Source: Bradyrhizobium tropiciagri (GTDB lineage Bacteria; Pseudomonadota; Alphaproteobacteria; Rhizobiales; Xanthobacteraceae). From it: a stretch of DNA of 64,000 nucleotides. The stretch lies in NCBI RefSeq assembly GCF_001189845.1, contig NZ_LFLZ01000024.1, positions 1 through 64,000 on the forward strand, written 5' to 3'. The translations under genes and the position numbers were made by a program. The notes beneath the pieces are model-generated. The model made no database searches and was not told where the DNA came from. It worked only from the letters and a program-made list of their open reading frames with translations. Shown here in pieces: positions 46,364-55,226 of the stretch (positions are counted from its first letter, which is position 1; each line of letters opens with the position of its first letter).

Positions 46364-47974
46364 ATGAAGAACAATAATTTGCTCGTAAACGGAATTGCGA
46401 TCGCGTTGCTGGCGACAAATGCGGCACAGGCAGCGGATGCGCCAGTTTCCGGCGGCTCGCTGACATGGGGTGTCACGACAGAGCCATCCTGCTTCGATCC
46501 GCACCGTTCATCACAGCAGGCCGCGTTCTTCGTCGCGCGCAACTATATCGACTCGCTGATCGCGAAGAAGACCGACGGCACTTTCGCTCCATGGCTCGCG
46601 GCGGAGTGGTCGATTTCAGCGGACGGCAAGGAATATACCTACAAGCTCCGCGACGACGTCGTTTTCCATGACGGCGAGAAATTCGACGCAGCGGCAGTCA
46701 AGGCAAACTTCGACTTCATCTTCAAGCCGGAGAATGCCGCAACCGCCGTCTCCCTCTTGCAGACTTTCGATCGCGCCGAGGTGGTCTCGCCCTATGTCGT
46801 GAAACTCGTCCTGTCAAAGCCGGATTCGAGCTTCCTGGAATCGACGTCGAACGTGAAGCTGGGTCTGATTTCGCCGAAGGCGCTGGAAAAGGGTGACCTG
46901 TGCGGCGGTGGGCGCGCGCTGGCAGGCACCGGGCCGTTCATCTTCGAGGGCTACACGCGCGGCCAATCCGCGGTGTTCATTCGCAATCCCGCCTACAAAT
47001 GGGGACCGGGCAATGCGGCCCATGACGGCCCGGCCTATCTGGATCGCGTGACGTTTCGGTTCCTGCCCGAATATGCCGTGCGCACCGGCGCTTTAACGTC
47101 GGGGCAGGTCGACCTGATCGAGGGGGTGCAGCCGACCGACGCGCCGCTGTTTGCCGAGCAGCCGGGTTTCAAGCTGCTCGTGGGACCATCCGGCGCCAGC
47201 ACCTCCTTTACCTTCAACATCAACTATACGCGTCCACCGGCTGACGACGTTCGCGTGCGTCGTGCGTTACGTGATGGCTTCGATCTCGAGCCGATCGTCA
47301 AGCAGGTCTATCTGGGAACGGTGCCGCGCGCCTGGTCGATCATCGGGCCTGCCAATCCTGCGTACAACAAGGCGCTCGTCGGCTCCTGGGGCAATGACAT
47401 CGCGGGGGCCAACAGGCTGCTCGATGAAGCGGGCTGGACCGGCCGCGACTCCGAAGGCTTTCGAACCAAGGATGGCAAGCGTTTGTCGATCGAGGTCGGC
47501 TATCCACAGCCTTATGTGCGGGACAACCGCGATATCCTGATCCAGGGTGTTCAGGCGTCGCTGCGGAAGAACGTGGGTTTGGATCTGAATTTGCGGCTCA
47601 TCACTGCCGGCGAGTATGCCAAGAACAATGCCAACGGCACCTGGACGATCTATCCGAACACGGACAATCCCTCTGATCCGGCGCGCGAGCTCTGGGACAT
47701 GCTGGGCTCGAAGGGATTCCTGTATGCCAACATCTCCAATCCGGATCCGGTGATCACCGGCCAGATCGATGAGGCGCTTGCGTCGACCGATCCGGTACGC
47801 AAACGGGAGCTGACGGACGCGGTCCAGAAGCGCGGCGTCGATCAGGCCTTCATCGTGCCGCTGTTTGCGCCAAGCTGGTTCCTGGCGGCCAAGAGCACCG
47901 TCAACGGTTTGAGTTTCGAGGCTGGCCTCGACTCGCCGTCCAGTGCGTACGACTTCTGGATCGCGAAGAAGTAG
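46364..47974 (+). CDS. Peptide/opine-type (DppA family) ABC substrate-binding protein
   Basis: A 536-aa family-5 solute-binding protein. A signal peptide (MKNNNLLVNGIAIALLATNA, cut near AQAADAP) is followed by GGSLTWGVTTEPSCFDPHRS, LAAEWSISADGKEYTYKLRD, DVVFHDGEKFDAAAVKANFD, and GTGPFIFEGYTRGQSAVFIR. I chose ATG 46364, with aggtga upstream; ATG 46349 is also possible. It is the first gene of a plus-strand operon with permeases, a fused ATPase and a DszC/SfnB-like enzyme. Family ligands include peptides, opines, glutathione and nickel; the last gene suggests an organosulfur ligand. Confidence 0.86.
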   Translation: MKNNNLLVNGIAIALLATNAAQAADAPVSGGSLTWGVTTEPSCFDPHRSSQQAAFFVARNYIDSLIAKKTDGTFAPWLAAEWSISADGKEYTYKLRDDVVFHDGEKFDAAAVKANFDFIFKPENAATAVSLLQTFDRAEVVSPYVVKLVLSKPDSSFLESTSNVKLGLISPKALEKGDLCGGGRALAGTGPFIFEGYTRGQSAVFIRNPAYKWGPGNAAHDGPAYLDRVTFRFLPEYAVRTGALTSGQVDLIEGVQPTDAPLFAEQPGFKLLVGPSGASTSFTFNINYTRPPADDVRVRRALRDGFDLEPIVKQVYLGTVPRAWSIIGPANPAYNKALVGSWGNDIAGANRLLDEAGWTGRDSEGFRTKDGKRLSIEVGYPQPYVRDNRDILIQGVQASLRKNVGLDLNLRLITAGEYAKNNANGTWTIYPNTDNPSDPARELWDMLGSKGFLYANISNPDPVITGQIDEALASTDPVRKRELTDAVQKRGVDQAFIVPLFAPSWFLAAKSTVNGLSFEAGLDSPSSAYDFWIAKK

Positions 47975-47983
47975 GGCAGCTGG

Positions 47984-48900
47984 ATGTGGTCCCGTATCAT
48001 ATCCAGGCTGTTCACCAGCCTGGTGGTCGCCTGGGCGAGCGTGACCGCGACGTTCCTCGCGCTCCACGCTCTGCCGGGGCGCATCCAGGACATTCTTGCC
48101 GGAGACCTCGAATATCCCGGCCTGCGCGAAGCGATCGCCGCCGAATGGGGGCTGAACCGTACTCTGCCTGAGCAGTATCTCGACTTCCTCTTCCGTACCT
48201 TTCGCGGCGATTTCGGCACCTCCTACGTGCTGCGGCAGCCCGTGATCGAGGTGGTTGGTTCACAGCTGCTGCCGACGGTCGAGCTTGCTCTGACCGCAGG
48301 CGTGCTCGCGGTCGTGATCGCAGGCGGCATCGCGCTCCTGACGGCCGGCCGCGGCAGTTTCTCGCGAGAGATTGCATCAGTCGTCGAACTGGTTTTCGCC
48401 TCGACGCCGGTATTCTGGCTCGGCATTCTGCTGCTGATGGCATTCTCCTTCAACCTGCGCTGGTTCCCCGTATCGGGCGCGAGGGGTGGAAGTCGATCGT
48501 CCTGCCGTCGATCACCCTGGCGCTGCCGACGGCGGGTCTGCTGACGCAGGTCCTGCGCGAGGCCATGGAGAAGACGCTCGACGCGCCGTTCGTGACGACG
48601 GTGCGGGCGCGCGGCGTCGGCGAGTTCATCATCCGGTGGCGACACGTGCTGCGGCATGCCTTGCTGCCGGCAGTGACGTTGGGGGGCTGGCTGATCGGCG
48701 GCCTGCTTGGCGGCGCGGTGATCACCGAAAAGGTATTCGGCCGACCGGGCCTTGGCACGGTGACGCTCGGCGCTGTGCTTACGCATGATGTGCCTGTGGT
48801 GTTGACCGTGGTGCTGCTCGCTGCATTCATCCACGTCGCCGCCTCGACCCTGCTCGACATCCTTTATGTGCTGATCGATCCGAGATTGAGGGCTCAATGA
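47984..48900 (+). pseudogene. Dpp-type ABC permease (DppB), frameshifted
   Basis: The N-terminal part has MWSRIISRLFTSLVVAWASV, the family's LPEQYLDFLFRTFRGDFGTS, and ASTPVFWLGILLLMAFSFNL. It leaves frame at FPVSGARG (about 48482). The other frame continues WKSIVLPSITLALPTAGLLT, then VRARGVGEFIIRWRHVLRHA and ITEKVFGRPGLGTVTLGAVL up to a stop at 48898-48900. Restoring one G in the agggg run joins them to a normal protein of about 305 aa. The C-terminus overlaps dppC by ATGA. So the gene is likely intact in the organism. Confidence 0.83.
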
Positions 48901-49805
48901 CCGCGCCGTCGCACCGCTCGTTCGAACAAGCCGTCCCTCTCGATCGGCCCGAAGACCTCGTCGGGTTCGAAACCTCGCTTCCAGTGATCGCGGTTCGGCG
49001 TCGTCCGCCCCTTGCGTTCACGGTGGCCGTGGCATTCGTGGTGCTCCTGATCGCTGCGGCGACGGCGCCGTCACTATTCACCCATTTCGATCCGCTCGTC
49101 GGCGATTTCAGCGAGGGTCTGAAATCGCCGGGCTGGGCGCATCTGTTCGGCACCGATCGCCTCGGCCGCGACGTCTTTGCGCGAACCGTCTACGGCACCC
49201 GGTACTCGCTTCTGATCGGCTTCGGCGGCGTTGCCGTCGGGCTCGGTCTGGGCGTGCTTCTGGGAATCATCGCCGGCCAGCGCAATCGGATCCTCGATGA
49301 ATCCGTCTCGCGTCTGTTCGACATGCTGTCGTCCTTTCCGGGTGTGTTGCTTGCGATGCTGATCGTCACCTTCCTCGGCCAGGGCATGCTCAACATCGCG
49401 ATCGCAGTCGGAATCGCCGGCATTCCCAAGTTCGGCCGGGTGGTCCGGGCACAGACTCAACTGGTGCGTGACGCGGATTACGTGACACAGGCGACAGTCT
49501 ATGGGCTGAGCCAGTGGCAGGTGTTTCTGCGGCACGTGTTGCCCAATGTGCTGGTCGCCATCCCGATCATTGCGACCGTCTATATCGGCAGCACGATCCT
49601 GATCGTATCGGGTCTCAGTTTTCTGGGCCTGGGCCCGCAACCACCGACGCCGGAATGGGGCGTCATGCTGGCGGAAAGCCGGGACGTCCTGCGTGTGGCG
49701 TGGTGGCCGGGCGTGTTTCCGGGCCTTGCCATCACGGCCACCGTGATTGCCTTCAGTGTAATCGGCAATTTCCTGCAGAAGAAGTTCGAGGGGCGGGTGG
49801 CATGA
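48897..49805 (+). CDS. Dpp-type ABC permease (DppC)
   Basis: A 302-aa permease of the DppC/OppC family. The N-terminal cytoplasmic 45 residues are followed by a membrane helix (LAFTVAVAFVVLLIAAATAP), the conserved HLFGTDRLGRDVFARTVYGT, LIGFGGVAVGLGLGVLLGI, and VRDADYVTQATVYGLSQWQV, the ATPase-docking region. The end has SFLGLGPQPPTPEWGVMLAE. ATGA overlaps on both sides (48897-48900 with DppB, 49802-49805 with the ATPase) show tight coupling. Confidence 0.92.
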   Translation: MTAPSHRSFEQAVPLDRPEDLVGFETSLPVIAVRRRPPLAFTVAVAFVVLLIAAATAPSLFTHFDPLVGDFSEGLKSPGWAHLFGTDRLGRDVFARTVYGTRYSLLIGFGGVAVGLGLGVLLGIIAGQRNRILDESVSRLFDMLSSFPGVLLAMLIVTFLGQGMLNIAIAVGIAGIPKFGRVVRAQTQLVRDADYVTQATVYGLSQWQVFLRHVLPNVLVAIPIIATVYIGSTILIVSGLSFLGLGPQPPTPEWGVMLAESRDVLRVAWWPGVFPGLAITATVIAFSVIGNFLQKKFEGRVA

Positions 49806-51556
49806 GCACCGACCAACCCGCGATCGAGCATGTTGGGCCGCTCGTCGAAATCCAGGGCCTGAATGTGGGCTTTGTCGCCGCGAATGGCGGCCGGCCGATC
49901 GTGATCGACGTCGATCTGACGATCCGGCCCGGCGAGTGCGTCGCACTGGTCGGCGAGTCCGGTTCAGGCAAAAGCGTGACCGCGCGAAGCCTGTTGAACC
50001 TCGCCGGAGAGGGCGCCAGGACGACCGCCCGTCGCTTCGAGATCAAGGGACGCGATGTGCGCGGCTATTGGGAGGCCGACTGGCGCAAGCTGCGTGGAAC
50101 GGTCACCGGTCTCGTCATGCAGGATGCGCTGGTCTCGCTCGACCCGCTGCGCACGATCGGACAGGAGGTCGCCGAAGTGATCTCCAGTCACAGGATTCTG
50201 ACCGATCCTGCATCGATCCGGGAGCGAACGCTGGACACGCTGTGCAAGGTCGGTATTCCCAATGCTGCGGATCGTGCGTTGCAGTACGCGCATCAACTCT
50301 CGGGCGGATTGCGCCAACGTGCGCTGATCGCATCGGCAATCGCCGCCAATCCCGATCTGATCATTGCGGACGAGCCGACCACGTCTCTCGACGTCACCGT
50401 GCAAGCGCAAGTCCTGCAGGTGCTCGCGGAACGAATCCGCGAAGGTGCGGGCGTATTGCTGATTAGTCACGATCTCGCTGTCGTCGCCGGAATCGCGGAC
50501 CGGGTGATGGTGATGCGTGACGGCAGGGTCGTCGACAGCGGACCGACCCGCGACGTGCTGACCCGGCCGCGACACTCCTATACGCGGCAGCTGATCGCGG
50601 CGGTTCCGTCGGTCCGCTCGCGCGGAGCGCGGCTCGCGTCGGCGCGAATTGAGCTTGCGGCAGTGAACGTCGGAAACGGAGATGCCGTTACGATCACGCG
50701 TGAGCCGTTGCCGGACCGCCGCGAGGCCGGTGAGGTGGTTCTGGAGGTCGAGAAGATCTCCAAGAGCTTCATTTCGCCCCAGGCGATGGGGCGCGTCCGT
50801 TCGACTGTGTTGCAGGACGTCAGCTTCGACGTTAGGGCGGGCGAGGTTGTCGGCATCGTAGGCGAGTCGGGTTCGGGCAAATCGACCTGTGCCAGGATCG
50901 TTCTCGGCCTGCTTTCACCCGATCAGGGAGAGGTGCGGTTGCTCGGCCGCCCCTGGTCGGCGATATCAGAAGCGGCGCGGCGGCCGCTCCGGCGTAAGCT
51001 GCAATATATTCCGCAAGATGCGCTCAGCAGCTTCGATCCCCGCTATCGCGTTCAGGACATCATCGCCGAGAATCTTTCGGACATGCCGGGGCGCAAGCAA
51101 CAGCATGAACGCATCGTTTCGCTGCTTGAGCTCGTCGGTCTGAGTGCCGAATACCTCGAACGCCGGCCGAGATCGCTATCCGGCGGCCAGCGTCAGCGGG
51201 TCTCGATCGCGAGGGCATTGGCGGTCGAACCCGCCCTGATCGTCTGCGACGAGCCGGTGTCGGCGCTCGATATCTGCATCCAAGCTCAGGTGCTGGACTT
51301 GCTCGGGGAGTTGCAGTCGAAGCTTGGCATGGCACTGCTCTTCATCTCGCATGATCTCGGCGTGATCGAACATCTGGCCGATCGGGTGCTCGTTTTCCAC
51401 GACGGTCGCGTGGTTGAGCAGGGGACCGTCGAGGCGGTGCTCGGACATCCGCAACAGCGCTACACCCAGGCGCTGCTGGCCGCAGTCCCGGATATCCAGC
51501 GTGGATTGACCGCCAGGGCGCAAGTGGCCGGCGCATTCGTCGCCGGCCCTTCCTAA
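49802..51556 (+). CDS. Fused double ATPase of a Dpp-type importer (DppD-DppF)
   Basis: A 584-aa protein with two complete ATPase domains. Domain 1 has P loop GESGSGKS at 51-58, signature LSGGLRQRALIASAIA and Walker B LIIADEPTTSLDV. Domain 2 (from about residue 315) has its own GESGSGKS, signature LSGGQRQRVSIARAL and Walker B LIVCDEPVSALDI. Such DppD-DppF fusions are common in Rhizobiales, whereas the second Dpp-type set in this window has separate genes. The C-terminal QRYTQALLAAVPD is the usual oligopeptide-ATPase tail. ATG 49802 overlaps dppC; the open frame reaches 49514 but reads over dppC in another frame. Confidence 0.92.
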   Translation: MSTDQPAIEHVGPLVEIQGLNVGFVAANGGRPIVIDVDLTIRPGECVALVGESGSGKSVTARSLLNLAGEGARTTARRFEIKGRDVRGYWEADWRKLRGTVTGLVMQDALVSLDPLRTIGQEVAEVISSHRILTDPASIRERTLDTLCKVGIPNAADRALQYAHQLSGGLRQRALIASAIAANPDLIIADEPTTSLDVTVQAQVLQVLAERIREGAGVLLISHDLAVVAGIADRVMVMRDGRVVDSGPTRDVLTRPRHSYTRQLIAAVPSVRSRGARLASARIELAAVNVGNGDAVTITREPLPDRREAGEVVLEVEKISKSFISPQAMGRVRSTVLQDVSFDVRAGEVVGIVGESGSGKSTCARIVLGLLSPDQGEVRLLGRPWSAISEAARRPLRRKLQYIPQDALSSFDPRYRVQDIIAENLSDMPGRKQQHERIVSLLELVGLSAEYLERRPRSLSGGQRQRVSIARALAVEPALIVCDEPVSALDICIQAQVLDLLGELQSKLGMALLFISHDLGVIEHLADRVLVFHDGRVVEQGTVEAVLGHPQQRYTQALLAAVPDIQRGLTARAQVAGAFVAGPS

Positions 51557-51586
51557 GGGGACAGAGGCCGCAACAGGAGGATAGCG

Positions 51587-52810
51587 ATGACGCAGATCGA
51601 TCAAGCCTGGGGCAGTGGCCCGTCGTCACGATATGAAGGCCTTGCGGAGCCCTTTCGGCCGTTATTCCGCTCGATCAGGGACACCGCCGTCGCACGCGAT
51701 CTTGAGCGGCGCCTGCCCTATGACGAGATCAAGGCGTTGCGCGCGGCTGGCTTCACGACCGTGCGGGTGCCGGACGAGTTTGGCGGCGCCGGCGCGACGC
51801 TGCCGGAGCTGTTCAACCTGCTGATCGAACTGTCGGAGGCCGACTCGAACGTCACCAATTCGCTCCGCTCGCATTTTGGCTTCACCGAGGATGTGCTCAA
51901 CTCGGCCGATCCGACGCGCCGCGAATTGTGGCTGCGCCGCATCGGCGAGAAGACCCTGTTCGGCAATGGGCACAGCGAGGTCGGCGACAACAAGTTGCAG
52001 GCCTTCTCGACCACTGTTTCCAGCAGGGACGGCCGGCTGGTGCTCAACGGCCGGAAATACTACACGACCGGCACGCTGTTCGCCGACTGGATCAACATCG
52101 CGGCCCAGCATGAGAATGGCGAGCCGGTCGGTGTCGTCGTTTCCCGCCATTCGCCCGGGGTTGAGGTGCTCGACGATTGGGACGGCTTTGGCCAGGCGCT
52201 CACGGCGAGCGGCACGACGATATTCAAGGATGTTCCGGTCGAGGGTAACCAGGTTGTCCCGGCGACTGCGCGGTTCAGATATTCCAATCCGTTCTACCAA
52301 CTGGTGCACCTTGCAACACTCGCGGGCATTGGGCGCGCCGCGGCCAACGATGTTGCCCAACTGGTCAGGCAGCGGACGCGGGTTTTCAGTCACGGCAACG
52401 CCGATCGTGTCGCGGCGGATCCACAAATCCTCCAGGTCGTGGGCAGGGTGCGCGGCAACGCCTATGCGGCGGGGGCAATCGTGCTCAAGGTGGCTGAAGC
52501 CTTGCAGCGCGCCCATGAATCGCAGCTCTCTCGTGATGAGGATCGAATTGCCGCTGCCGTCGCCATCGCCGAGCTCGAACTCGATCAGGCGGTCACGGTT
52601 GTCTCAAGCCTGATCCTGGAAGCGACCACGATCTTCTTCGATGCCTTGGGTGCGTCATCGGCAGCGCGCAATCTGGCACTTGATCGCTACTGGCGCAATG
52701 CGCGGACCATCACCAACCATAACCCTCGCGTTTATCGGGATCGCATCGTCGGTGATTTCGCGGTCAACGGAACGCCTCCGCCGGGCCAATACCGGATCGG
52801 CACGGCGTAA
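51587..52810 (+). CDS. Acyl-CoA dehydrogenase-fold flavin monooxygenase (DszC/SfnB-like)
   Basis: A 407-aa protein, the same length as the copy at 12039-13262 and clearly its paralogue. Segments: YDEIKALRAAGFTTVRVPDE, FGGAGATLPELFNLLIELSE, LNGRKYYTTGTLFADWINIA, DDWDGFGQALTASGTTIFKD and DRYWRNARTITNHNPRVYRD. These mark the DszC/SfnB branch, linked to oxidation of sulfur heterocycles or sulfones. It is 30 bp after the fused ATPase, and a good site (aacaggagg) precedes ATG 51587, so it is the last gene of the Dpp-type operon. This links the peptide-type importer to sulfur-compound oxidation (inference). Confidence 0.83.
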   Translation: MTQIDQAWGSGPSSRYEGLAEPFRPLFRSIRDTAVARDLERRLPYDEIKALRAAGFTTVRVPDEFGGAGATLPELFNLLIELSEADSNVTNSLRSHFGFTEDVLNSADPTRRELWLRRIGEKTLFGNGHSEVGDNKLQAFSTTVSSRDGRLVLNGRKYYTTGTLFADWINIAAQHENGEPVGVVVSRHSPGVEVLDDWDGFGQALTASGTTIFKDVPVEGNQVVPATARFRYSNPFYQLVHLATLAGIGRAAANDVAQLVRQRTRVFSHGNADRVAADPQILQVVGRVRGNAYAAGAIVLKVAEALQRAHESQLSRDEDRIAAAVAIAELELDQAVTVVSSLILEATTIFFDALGASSAARNLALDRYWRNARTITNHNPRVYRDRIVGDFAVNGTPPPGQYRIGTA

Positions 52811-52872
52811 GACGGCGGCAGGCTGCGTCGCCTGCCGAACGACGCGTCTGTGACTGCGACGGTTTTCCTTCA

Positions 52873-52888
52873 CACCGCTTAAGCGGTG
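52873..52888. promoter_or_regulatory. Perfect 16-bp palindrome upstream of the OsmC-monooxygenase pair
   Basis: caccgcttaagcggtg is an uninterrupted palindrome. It lies about 60 bp after the preceding operon and 128 bp before the OsmC start. A 16-bp perfect dyad in an intergenic region is a good candidate operator for a dimeric regulator. It has no loop or T run for a terminator. Confidence 0.45.
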
Positions 52889-53015
52889 GAACGAATGTGT
52901 TGTCGATCCAACCTGCGGGGCTCTGTTCATCGTTTTTGTCGTAGCTCGATTGATAAGCAGGCCGTGCGGCCGCACAATTTCGTCGTCGTAGCTTACTCAA
53001 GCGAAGGGAATTGCG

Positions 53016-53540
53016 ATGAGCTTCAAGTTCAAGGACGTGTTCACCGGAACCCAGGCTGCATTGAGCGTAGACCCGGCGCAGGCTCAGGCCGCGTTCCATG
53101 CGCAGTCGCGCCTCGGTGATGGTGTCAACAGCGCCGTTTCAATCCGCCAGTTTCATGTCGCGGTGGACGAGCCTCCGGGCCTTGGCGGGAATGACACCGC
53201 GCCGAACCCGGTCGAATACGTCCTGGCTGCATTGGGGTCCTGCCAGGAGATCACCTACCGGCTCTATGCGGACGCGCTCGGCATTCCGCTTGATAGTGTC
53301 TCGGTTCGTCTCACCGGGACAATTGATCTGCGCGGCTTCTTCAACGTACAACCAGACATCCGAGCGGGCTTTCAGGGGATCGAAGCCGAGGTGATCCTCG
53401 ACAGCTCAGCCCCGGAAGCGGAGCTGGAGCGTCTCAAGCAGGTCGTCGACACCCATTGTCCGGTGCTCGATATCCTTCGCAATCCGACGCCTGTGCAGCT
53501 TTCGTTGCGGCGGGGATCGTTGAGCGTGGCGGCCGAGTGA
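53016..53540 (+). CDS. OsmC-family protein (second type)
   Basis: A 174-aa OsmC/Ohr-fold protein, different from the 141-aa copy at 44175. The two cysteines are Cys76 in LAALGSCQEITYRL and Cys148 in DTHCPVLDILRNP. TAPNPVEYVLAALGSC is the form found in the longer OsmC branch. ATG 53016 follows gaagggaattgcg. The next gene, an SsuD-like monooxygenase, begins 21 bp downstream, so the pair is co-transcribed. Likely peroxide or sulfur detoxification next to a flavin monooxygenase (inference). Confidence 0.88.
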   Translation: MSFKFKDVFTGTQAALSVDPAQAQAAFHAQSRLGDGVNSAVSIRQFHVAVDEPPGLGGNDTAPNPVEYVLAALGSCQEITYRLYADALGIPLDSVSVRLTGTIDLRGFFNVQPDIRAGFQGIEAEVILDSSAPEAELERLKQVVDTHCPVLDILRNPTPVQLSLRRGSLSVAAE

Positions 53541-53561
53541 TTGGACCGCGAGGTTTCGAGC

Positions 53562-54623
53562 ATGACGTTACCCCTGCGATTTGGCGTATGGGCGCTCACC
53601 CATGGCAGCTGGGCCTCCCGACATCATCCCACTGATCCGCCCGATGCGTCATGGAAACGCGTTCGTGCCCAGATTTTGCAGGCCGAAGCGCTCGGGTATG
53701 AATCCACGCTGCTTGCGCAGCACATCATTCATCCAAGCGGTGATGACCAGGATCTGCTCGAAACCTGGACCGGCGCGGCCGCACTTGCCGCCTTGACCGG
53801 CCGGATCGAGCTGATTGCCGCGATCAAGCCCTTGCTGGTGCACCCGGTCGTGCTCGCGAAGATGGCGCTGCAGATCGAGAATATCAGTGAGGGGCGGTTC
53901 GGCATCAACTTGGTCAATGCGTGGTACCGTCCGGAACTGGAGCGCTCGGGAATTGGCTTTCCCGATCATGACGATCGCTATGCCTATGGGCGGGAGTGGG
54001 TCGAGATTTTCGAGCGGCTGACATCCGGCCATCGCGTGGATTTCCAGGGTCGGCACTTCAGCATCGAGGCCTATCAACTACGTCCGCGTGATCAGTTCCG
54101 GCCACGACCGGCGATCTATCTTGGCGGCGAGTCGGAGGCGGCACGGGCGCTCGCGGCCCACGCCGCGGATGTCTATTTCATGAATGGGCAGCCGCTTCGG
54201 GATATTCGCGCTCTGATCCAGGATGTCGCCCACAGGCCGCGTATTGGAGCGCCGATCCGCTTCGGGATGTCCGCCTTCGTCATCGCCCGCGAGACGGATG
54301 CCGAAGCGGAGGCCGAACTGACGGAGCTGTTTGCCATCTCGGAGCAGGACAAGCCGGCGCGCGCCCGGCTGGTGGCGAATGCGGATCCCGAAGCGCAGAT
54401 GTTCAAGACGGCGGCCAAGGAGGCGAGAGTCGGGACCAATGGCGGCACCTCGGCGCGGCTGGTCGGAAGCTATGACACGGTCGCTAGGCGTATCGTCGAG
54501 TTCAATGCGATTGGTGTCGAACTCTTCATGCTGCAATTCCAGCCGGTCGACGAGAACATGGCGCGCTTCGCCGAACACGTGATCCCCCGCGTGCGGCACT
54601 TGCAGGGCAAGGCCGCAGCTTAG
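53562..54623 (+). CDS. SsuD/SfnG-like FMNH2-dependent monooxygenase
   Basis: A 353-aa luciferase-like monooxygenase. LRFGVWALTHGSWASRHHPT, EALGYESTLLAQHIIHPSGD and GRFGINLVNAWYRPELERSG are in the alkanesulfonate monooxygenase (SsuD)/SfnG style, and YLGGESEAARALAAHAADVY binds the flavin phosphate. It would oxidise a sulfonate or sulfone and release sulfite or sulfinate. ATG 53562 is preferred to the TTG at 53541. It follows OsmC closely and is the last gene before the groESL operon. A hairpin follows the stop. Confidence 0.82.
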   Translation: MTLPLRFGVWALTHGSWASRHHPTDPPDASWKRVRAQILQAEALGYESTLLAQHIIHPSGDDQDLLETWTGAAALAALTGRIELIAAIKPLLVHPVVLAKMALQIENISEGRFGINLVNAWYRPELERSGIGFPDHDDRYAYGREWVEIFERLTSGHRVDFQGRHFSIEAYQLRPRDQFRPRPAIYLGGESEAARALAAHAADVYFMNGQPLRDIRALIQDVAHRPRIGAPIRFGMSAFVIARETDAEAEAELTELFAISEQDKPARARLVANADPEAQMFKTAAKEARVGTNGGTSARLVGSYDTVARRIVEFNAIGVELFMLQFQPVDENMARFAEHVIPRVRHLQGKAAA

Positions 54624-54629
54624 CGGCGC

Positions 54630-54670
54630 GACACCCTGCGGGTCTCGCTATCGAGGACTTGCAGGGTGTC
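54630..54670 (+). terminator. Hairpin after the SsuD-like gene
   Basis: A 10-bp perfect inverted repeat (gacaccctgc at 54630-54639, gcagggtgtc at 54661-54670) with a 21-nt loop begins 7 bp after the stop. The downstream attgcatttc is only weakly T-rich. It probably ends the OsmC-monooxygenase transcript. No CIRCE element is visible between here and groES. Confidence 0.5.
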
Positions 54671-54853
54671 ATTGCATTTCACCAACCGAAACGTTTTCCG
54701 CGTCGCGCTGCATCGGCAGCAATCGTCTATTTCGGCAGCGCAATTTGACATGGACACGAAATCATCGCGACCATAACGTTTTGAAGACGTCAAAGGCGAA
54801 ATTGCGCCGTTGATGCGCGAACTTGAACGCAGAAATTTTCGAAGGTAGTCCCG

Positions 54854-55141
54854 ATGAGCTTTCGTCCGTTGCATGATCGTGTGGTGATCCGCCGCATTGA
54901 GGAGACCAACAAGACCAAGGGTGGAATCATCATTCCCGACACGGCGAAGGAGAAACCTCAGGAAGGAGAGGTCGTCGCTGTCGGCGGCGGGGCGCGGGAT
55001 GAAACCGGCAAGCTACATCCACTCGACGTGAAGAAGGGCGATCGGGTCCTGTTCGGAAAATGGTCTGGGACCGAGGTCAAGATCAATGGTGAAGATCTGC
55101 TGATCGCCAAGGAATCCGACATCCTCGGCGTGATCGTCTAG
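54854..55141 (+). CDS. groES: Co-chaperonin GroES
   Basis: A 95-aa protein that caps the GroEL folding chamber. The sequence FRPLHDRVVIRRIEETNKTK, GGIIIPDTAKEKPQEGEVVA and VLFGKWSGTEVKINGEDLLI is full GroES; length is standard. ATG 54854 lies after aggtagtcccg. GroEL follows after 85 bp. No CIRCE inverted repeat is seen upstream in 54671-54853, so regulation by HrcA is not indicated. Its place inside a monooxygenase and importer neighbourhood is unusual. Confidence 0.97.
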   Translation: MSFRPLHDRVVIRRIEETNKTKGGIIIPDTAKEKPQEGEVVAVGGGARDETGKLHPLDVKKGDRVLFGKWSGTEVKINGEDLLIAKESDILGVIV

Positions 55142-55226
55142 ACCTCGTCATCAACAATACCTCAACGATGTCAAACCGCGCAGTCTTGCACGCGGCAGGG
55201 ACAGTTTTGCTCGAAGGACAACGCAT

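Noticed and set aside
54624..54853. CIRCE heat-shock element or sigma-54 promoter before groES
   Set aside because: No ttagcactc/gagtgctaa dyad. A tttgacatggacacg stretch superficially resembles promoter boxes but lacks correctly spaced partners.
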